A stretch of 6,294 nucleotides of DNA. Origin: Candidatus Hydrogenedentota bacterium. Lineage in GTDB: Bacteria; Hydrogenedentota; Hydrogenedentia; Hydrogenedentales; SLHB01. Below are positions 1-3,903 of this stretch, piece by piece. Made by a program: the position numbers and the translations under genes. How positions within the stretch are numbered: position 1 is the first letter of the stretch; each line of letters starts with the position of its first letter. The notes beneath the pieces are model-generated. The model had not been told where the DNA came from. It saw only the letters and a program-made list of their open reading frames with translations, and did not search any database. The DNA is taken from positions 1-6,294 of the forward strand of contig JAKJDA010000182.1 of assembly GCA_022706165.1 (NCBI GenBank), read 5' to 3'.

Positions 1-1
1 G

Positions 2-334
2 ACCTTAGGGTGCTATTGCGCCGACGGCGTGAAGTACAAGGTGGTCGACGACGCAACGGCGATGTACCAAGCCGACAAGGACAAAGGCGTGAAGATCGCG
101 GGCTTGGCGATCAAGGACATCGTCACCGTGAACGGCGTGCGTTTTATCCTGGAAGACGACAGCTGGGGCCTGGTTCGTGCGTCGTCGAACAAGCCGTCGT
201 TGGTGATCGTCGCCGAATCGCGCGGCGACGAGGACGTCCTCTACGACATCGTCGAACACATCCAGGCGCGCCTCGCCGCGACCGGAAACGTCGGCGAATA
301 CGACCAGAGTCTGCCGCCGCGGCCGAAGAAGTAG
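2..334 (+). CDS. Phosphomannomutase/phosphoglucomutase, C-terminal part (5' end outside window)
   Basis: The frame is open from the window edge and ends at TAG (332-334), giving 110 residues. It matches the last domain (domain IV) of the alpha-D-phosphohexomutase family, which interconverts hexose 1- and 6-phosphates in the cytoplasm to feed nucleotide-sugar and polysaccharide synthesis. The family signature is a DGV-(K/R)-F start, an acidic residue plus W, then the phosphate-binding loop. Here NGVRFILEDDSWGLV (residues 44-58) leads into RASSNKP (59-65) and SLVIVAES (66-73), followed by the usual terminal helix and a short polar tail ending PPRPKK. The loop corresponds to R-x-S-(G/N)-T-x-P of characterised enzymes such as AlgC; SSNKP in that place is a variant. 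The catalytic phosphoserine and metal-binding domains lie upstream of the window, so glucose versus mannose preference cannot be judged. Internal GTG at 29 is not a start; homology continues before it. Converges with the HEAT-repeat gene across a shared hairpin. Confidence 0.85.
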   Translation, partial: TLGCYCADGVKYKVVDDATAMYQADKDKGVKIAGLAIKDIVTVNGVRFILEDDSWGLVRASSNKPSLVIVAESRGDEDVLYDIVEHIQARLAATGNVGEYDQSLPPRPKK

Positions 335-356
335 CAGCGGCGATCCGGATCAAAAG

Positions 357-387
357 CAACGCGCCCGGCGTGGAGCCGGGCGCGTTG
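357..387. terminator. Bidirectional intrinsic terminator between convergent genes
   Basis: A perfect 13-bp inverted repeat, left arm CAACGCGCCCGGC (357-369), 5-nt loop GTGGA, right arm at 375-387. A G-T and an A-T pair can extend the stem to 355-389. It starts 22 nt after the phosphohexomutase stop and 19 nt after the HEAT-gene stop in the other direction. On the + strand it is followed by TTCGTTAGG, and on the - strand by GCTTTTGATCC, so the T-tracts are short; the - strand one is better. Position and stem strength make a shared terminator the natural reading. Confidence 0.8.
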
Positions 388-406
388 TTCGTTAGGGCTA
401 TCGCTC

Positions 407-1768
407 TTACTCGGGACGCTTTACATCGGATTGGCTGACCCACGCCGCAACCAAGCGATCCCTGAAATTGCTGTCGCCGGTGGCGGCGCATGCCTGGCAC
501 GCGGCCAAGGCGACCATGGGATTGGAACTCTCGATGCTGGGCTGCAGGATGGTCAGCAATGTGCGCATGCCCAGGGGCGCAATGCGCTGACACACGTCCT
601 GCTCCACTGCGGCGATGTTGCTGCGAAGCAGCCCCTGCAAGGTCGAAATCATGGCCCGATCGCCTCCTTTCACGAGCGCAATCGCCATTTTCGAACGCAG
701 GAGCAAGGTGGGTTCGTCGGGGTTGAAACGCTGTTGAAGCCGATCGCGCAAGACCCGGGCCGCGCGCACGTTGCCGTCGCGCGCCAGGATCAAGGCCGCC
801 TCGAGCTCCAGCGAGGGAACCCCAAGGATTTCGTTTTGCAACAGGCTCTCGCCCATGGGATCGTCAAGGGCGTAGAGCACGCGCGCAATCCGAAAACGGG
901 TCATTTGATCGGCGCTGTTCAATAAGGTTTTCAGTTGAGCCTTGATATCGTCGCCCCCCATCGTGGACAGGGCGAAAATGGAGGCTTCGGCCTTGTTTGC
1001 ATTTAGATCGGATAAACGTTCGAGGGCCGTCGGAACGATGCCGCGGACGTCAATCCGGGCGAGCGCGCGCGTAGCCGGCGCCACGTATTCGTCGGAGCGA
1101 TCTTTGAACATGATCATCAGATCGTATTCGACCGCGCCGATTTGAAGCAGACCGCAGACATCGGCGGCCATGGATTTGACGCGGCGGTTGCCGCTGCTGA
1201 GCGCCGAGAGGACGACGGCCTGTCCGGGATCCGGATCGCCCGCCAGGTACAAACGGAGCACGGCTTGCAATGCGGTGCCGGAATCGTTGCTCTGGACCAG
1301 TTGCTTGAGATAATCCGTGGCGGCCTTGTCGCCCCCAAGAGCCATGAGGACGGCGGCCTCCATTTTGACTTCCTGCTTTTCGCTGCTGGCCTGGAATATC
1401 TCGGCGGCGCGCTCGCGCGATCGGATCACGGCCTGTTTTTGCTCGGCCGACAGGGCCCGGCCCTCGTCCAGCACGAATTTCTTGGACTCGACCGCGCCCC
1501 CTTGAATGCGCACCTCCTGCACGGCTCCCAGACGGTACGAGTTGCGTTCGCCGTCGGCGTTCAGCACGGAGAAATAATCGCTTTCCACCCCCACCACGCG
1601 CAGGTTGGGGTCTTCCACGCCTCGTTCCTTCAGAACGACGGTTACCAAGGTGTCCTTGCCAATCAGATCGGCGAGCGACGCCGCAGCGCCCCCTGTCACG
1701 GGCGGCATCTGACCCTGGGCTATCGTGGCCGCCAGCACTAGCATTCCCGCCCCTAGTAACGCTCGCAT
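407..1768 (-). CDS. Secreted HEAT-like repeat protein with N-terminal beta domain, function unknown
   Basis: Codes for 453 residues. Start ATG at 1768-1766 was chosen because it opens a classical signal peptide (MRALLGAGMLVLAATIAQG, likely cut near AQG-Q, residues 17-20) and has a purine-rich Shine-Dalgarno; the same frame is open 45 codons further up, but that would add a polar stretch before the signal and run into the GH4 stop region. No lipobox Cys is present, so a soluble periplasmic or exported protein is likely. Residues about 31-92 look like a small beta barrel of Sm/SH3-like type (IGKDTLVTVVLKERG, then VVGVESDYFSVLN, then YRLGAVQEVRI). Residues about 105-445 are almost entirely amphipathic helices in pairs spaced roughly 30 residues, with repeated Ala/Leu patterns (MEAAVLMALGGDKAATDYL; RFRIARVLYALDD; MVALAACQACAATGD), about nine or ten HEAT-like units. 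Such arrays are protein-binding scaffolds; no catalytic motif is visible. Probably last gene of the PHP-GH4 operon, 76 nt after GH4. Confidence 0.82.
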   Translation of the reverse strand: MRALLGAGMLVLAATIAQGQMPPVTGGAAASLADLIGKDTLVTVVLKERGVEDPNLRVVGVESDYFSVLNADGERNSYRLGAVQEVRIQGGAVESKKFVLDEGRALSAEQKQAVIRSRERAAEIFQASSEKQEVKMEAAVLMALGGDKAATDYLKQLVQSNDSGTALQAVLRLYLAGDPDPGQAVVLSALSSGNRRVKSMAADVCGLLQIGAVEYDLMIMFKDRSDEYVAPATRALARIDVRGIVPTALERLSDLNANKAEASIFALSTMGGDDIKAQLKTLLNSADQMTRFRIARVLYALDDPMGESLLQNEILGVPSLELEAALILARDGNVRAARVLRDRLQQRFNPDEPTLLLRSKMAIALVKGGDRAMISTLQGLLRSNIAAVEQDVCQRIAPLGMRTLLTILQPSIESSNPMVALAACQACAATGDSNFRDRLVAAWVSQSDVKRPE

Positions 1769-1776
1769 GCGAGTTT

Positions 1777-1786
1777 CTCTCCCCTT
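1777..1786 (-). promoter_or_regulatory. Ribosome binding site of the HEAT-repeat gene
   Basis: On the - strand AAGGGGAGAG ends 8 nt before ATG 1768. It supports this start over the in-frame codon at 1903, which has no signal peptide directly after it. A run of six A residues precedes it (1790-1785). Confidence 0.65.
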
Positions 1787-1844
1787 TTTTCCGAACGATC
1801 CGCCCTGCGTCACACAATCCAGCCAACGGATTATCCCACACCCT

Positions 1845-3092
1845 TCAATGCAAATCCAATTGCTCGTCCTTGATAATGCGATCGAGGAACCGCTTGGCTC
1901 CATCCAAAGACGACACCAGCGGGTTGATGGTCAACGCTTGCAAGGCGTAGTCGTACGACTTGTGCCGGACGGCCTCAACGGTCATGTGGTCGCTTTCCTT
2001 GAGACTCAAGAACAAGCCCCGAAGCAGCCGCGGACAATTGCCCATCTTGCGCGGGCGCATGCCCCCCTTGCAGACCTTCACCGGAATCTCGACGCTGCAG
2101 TTGTCGGGAAGATCGCGGATGGCGCCGTCGTTGCGCACGCACAGGACGAATTCGCGCTCGGTCTTATCCTCAAAAGCCTTGATGAGGGGCACAATGGTTT
2201 CCTCGTACCACACCGCATTGCGGGCGCGCGTGAGATCGGGCACCTCGGCCAAGTTCTTGTCCTCGTACAGCTTCAAGATTTGCCGTTCCGCTTCGTAGAG
2301 AACCTCCGCGCGGAACCGGCCGCATTCCTGTTGCCGCTTCAGGATCTGGTCCTGGTGAAAAAACAGGCTGACCGTTCGCGTGGGGATCATGCGAAAGAGC
2401 TGGATCAGGGCGCGGTCCACGCCGTCGTCCTCAACCGTTTCAATGCGTTCGAGCAGCCGCGACATGCAACTCCGCCCATCCATGCGGATATCCTGCACCC
2501 AGCCCATGTGGTTGAGCCCAAGGTAATCGATCGTCAGATCGCGCGGATCGCGCCGGAGCAGCGCGGACAAGCGTTTGATGAGAATGGCGGGGAGATCGCA
2601 CACGCCCACGACGGTGAGTTTCGAATACTTCGTCAACGCTTCGACGACCACCCCGAGCGGGTTCGTCAGATTGATGAGAATCGCGTTGGGGTTGAAGGCC
2701 TCGATGACCGTATTCAGATCGAACAACACGGGCAAGGTCCGCATTGCGTTGGCAAACCCGCCCGCCCCCAGGCTTTCATCGCCCAACATGCCGAGCTTCG
2801 GCGGAATTTTTTCATCGCGCAACCGGGCCTGCATGCCCCCCACCCGGATTTGGTTGATGATGTACTTGGCGCCGCTGATAGCCTGCGTAATGTCCGTCGT
2901 CCCGACGATCTTGACGGGAAGGCCGCTCCGGTCGACGAGGCGCTGGCAAAAACTGCTCACCAGGGCGAGTTTGCGCTCGGTCCGCCCGGTCAACACGATC
3001 TCCTTCACGCACAGGTTGTGCGAGATCAAAGAGAGGATGAACTCGGGAACGTAGACGCTGCTGCCGCCGAGAATGGTGATGCGATCAATCAC
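1845..3092 (-). CDS. Glycoside hydrolase family 4 protein (6-phospho-glycosidase/alpha-glycosidase-like), catalytic Tyr apparently missing
   Basis: Codes for 415 residues, slightly shorter than typical GH4 (about 430-480). GH4 enzymes are cytoplasmic and cleave glycosides, often 6-phosphorylated, by a redox mechanism with NAD+ and Mn2+. Seen here: Rossmann dinucleotide motif ITILGGSSVYVPE (5-17); GGMQARLRDEKIPPKLG (85-101); ESLGAGGFANAMRTLP (106-121); NLTNP (141-145); CDLP (165-168) with the metal-ligand Cys165; GLNHMGW (192-198) with the metal-ligand His195; NDGAIRDLPD (321-330) and VEIP in the C-terminal half. By family knowledge CDMP-type motifs mark 6-phospho-alpha-glucosidases such as GlvA, CN(V/I)P marks 6-phospho-beta-glucosidases, so CDLP leans to the former. 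Where members read IP-x-x-YLxYYY, this protein reads MIPTRTVSLFFHQD (235-248), with no Tyr. Start GTG at 3092-3090 gives the N-terminus one residue before the Rossmann strand, has a perfect Shine-Dalgarno, and overlaps the PHP stop by 8 nt. The frame is open further upstream but that region is the PHP coding sequence. Family membership is firm, substrate and activity are not. Confidence 0.92.
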   Translation of the reverse strand: MIDRITILGGSSVYVPEFILSLISHNLCVKEIVLTGRTERKLALVSSFCQRLVDRSGLPVKIVGTTDITQAISGAKYIINQIRVGGMQARLRDEKIPPKLGMLGDESLGAGGFANAMRTLPVLFDLNTVIEAFNPNAILINLTNPLGVVVEALTKYSKLTVVGVCDLPAILIKRLSALLRRDPRDLTIDYLGLNHMGWVQDIRMDGRSCMSRLLERIETVEDDGVDRALIQLFRMIPTRTVSLFFHQDQILKRQQECGRFRAEVLYEAERQILKLYEDKNLAEVPDLTRARNAVWYEETIVPLIKAFEDKTEREFVLCVRNDGAIRDLPDNCSVEIPVKVCKGGMRPRKMGNCPRLLRGLFLSLKESDHMTVEAVRHKSYDYALQALTINPLVSSLDGAKRFLDRIIKDEQLDLH

Positions 3093-3792
3093 GCGACGAC
3101 GTCCTCCTGCGTTGGCGGCTCCAGGGCCGTCCGGCCACATACTTGGCGATTTCGACGATCGTTCCAGAAACTTCGGCGAAGGTCCGCGGCCGAGTTTCCA
3201 CGTCGACGCGGCCCGATCGGATCGCGTCAATTATGCCGCCGATGCTGGGTTCGGCGTCAACCCACGAAAACGTGCTGGGCGAATAGGGAAGACGATGCGT
3301 ATCCGTCGTTCCCAAAAGGGGAAGCCCATACCGGTGCGCTACCGCCGCCGCCTTTCGGTTGAAGTTCACGCCGGCAAAATGAAAAAAACAGTACTCGATC
3401 CCATCAAACAAATCGACATGCTCGATCAATTTCGCGCCGAGACTGACGGGGACCGGAAAAAACGGATGCGGGGCGATTATCGCGGCCTCGCGTCGGCCCG
3501 CCCGCCGCAGCGAGGCGAACGTTTTGGCGCGCGCATGCTCGGGATCGGGATTGAGAATGAGAACATGCTTTCCCTCGACCAGCGCTTCGATTGCGGGAAT
3601 CAGCAACACCCCGCGCCGCCGGGCGTATTCGGCCAATCGCGGGCCATACGCCACCGCGCCGTGGCAAGCGATGGCAAGGACCTCCACGCCGGCCTCGGCG
3701 GCGCAGTCTATCATCGTTTCCGCGGAATACCCCACCGGATCATACGGATCGTCCGCGGTATGCACATGCAGATCTGCTTTGAACCGGGCCAT
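3085..3792 (-). CDS. PHP-domain metal-dependent phosphoesterase
   Basis: Codes for 235 residues covering a single, complete PHP (polymerase and histidinol phosphatase) fold, with no polymerase attached. Such stand-alone cytoplasmic enzymes hydrolyse phosphate esters with two or three bound metal ions. Candidate metal ligands are all in order: DLHVHT (7-12; His9, His11), His44 in AIACHGAV, Glu69 in IPAIEAL, His76 in GKHVLIL, His109 in APHPFF, and Asp164/His166 in GTTDTHR. Motif II, usually TDHx, reads ACHG; the His is kept. A long C-terminal segment (VDAEPSIGGIIDAIRSGRV) is the usual PHP end, followed by an Arg-rich tail, whose AGG AGG codons double as the GH4 ribosome binding site. ATG 3792 was chosen for its Shine-Dalgarno and because DLHVHT then starts at residue 7; an in-frame GTG at 3813 would add seven residues. 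Substrate unknown; nucleotide, sugar-phosphate or histidinol-phosphate-like compounds are possible in this family. The neighbouring GH4 gene suggests a sugar phosphate, by inference only. Confidence 0.92.
   Translation of the reverse strand: MARFKADLHVHTADDPYDPVGYSAETMIDCAAEAGVEVLAIACHGAVAYGPRLAEYARRRGVLLIPAIEALVEGKHVLILNPDPEHARAKTFASLRRAGRREAAIIAPHPFFPVPVSLGAKLIEHVDLFDGIEYCFFHFAGVNFNRKAAAVAHRYGLPLLGTTDTHRLPYSPSTFSWVDAEPSIGGIIDAIRSGRVDVETRPRTFAEVSGTIVEIAKYVAGRPWSRQRRRTSSRD
3103..3108 (-). promoter_or_regulatory. Shine-Dalgarno AGGAGG for the GH4 gene, inside the PHP coding end
   Basis: On the - strand AGGAGG lies 10 nt before the GTG start of GH4 (3092). It sits within the last codons of the PHP gene, where it is read as two AGG Arg codons. 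Together with the 8-nt overlap this fixes the GH4 start and implies translational coupling. Confidence 0.8.
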
Positions 3793-3800
3793 ATCGATCG

Positions 3801-3806
3801 CCCTCT
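3801..3806 (-). promoter_or_regulatory. Ribosome binding site of the PHP gene
   Basis: On the - strand AGAGGG stands 8 nt before ATG 3792. The alternative GTG at 3813 has only CAGG directly against it, too close to work, so the ATG is preferred. Confidence 0.6.
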
Positions 3807-3834
3807 CGCGCACCCTGTTGAGCGACAGTAGTTG

Positions 3835-3864
3835 AGGCTAACGTCCTTCGCGATCCCAAGTCAA
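3835..3864 (-). promoter_or_regulatory. Possible sigma-70-type promoter for the PHP-GH4-HEAT genes
   Basis: In the 111-nt gap after mutS, the - strand has TTGACT (3864-3859, five of six to the -35 consensus) and TAGCCT (3840-3835, three of six to the -10) with an 18-nt spacer. Transcription would start near 3828, leaving a leader of roughly 36 nt before ATG 3792. The -10 is poor and the match could be chance. Confidence 0.28.
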
Positions 3865-3869
3865 GCAAA

Positions 3870-3879
3870 GAAACGTTTC
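3870..3879. promoter_or_regulatory. LacI/GalR-operator-like palindrome upstream of the PHP gene
   Basis: GAAACGTTTC is a perfect 10-bp palindrome with a central CG, the core shape of LacI/GalR-family operators (compare the PurR core AAACGTTT). It lies 5 nt upstream of the possible -35 element. The symmetry does not extend outward, and a palindrome of this length is expected by chance several times in 6 kb, so the call is tentative. Confidence 0.25.
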
Positions 3880-3903
3880 CCCAAGCCGGACGGTCCCTGC
3901 GCG

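Noticed and set aside
431..1741. Two + strand open frames (431-925 and 1142-1741) opposite the HEAT gene
   Set aside because: The - strand frame has a signal peptide, a ribosome binding site and repeat structure; the + strand ones show none of these.
1769..1903. Longer start for the HEAT-repeat protein at 1903
   Set aside because: It would overlap the GH4 end and put a polar stretch before a perfect signal peptide; ATG 1768 has a suitable ribosome binding site.
3093..3230. Longer start for the GH4 protein at 3230
   Set aside because: This would overlap the PHP gene by about 145 nt; the added residues are Arg/Pro/Ser rich and not family-like, whereas GTG 3092 has AGGAGG upstream.
1725..3362. 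A long + strand open frame (545 codons) opposite the GH4 and PHP genes
   Set aside because: It lies antisense to two well-supported genes. Its translation is low-complexity in His, Asp, Gln, Arg and matches no family I know. Long antisense frames are common in GC-rich coding DNA.
3817..3836. Direct repeat GTTGAG at 3817-3822 and 3831-3836, 14 nt apart, and a 4-bp hairpin between them
   Set aside because: Too short to tell from chance in one gap; no third copy and no symmetry that would mark an operator.
3866..3903. Possible terminator right after mutS
   Set aside because: I found no stem of useful length followed by a T-tract on the - strand; short matches such as GGAC/GTCC leave no workable loop.
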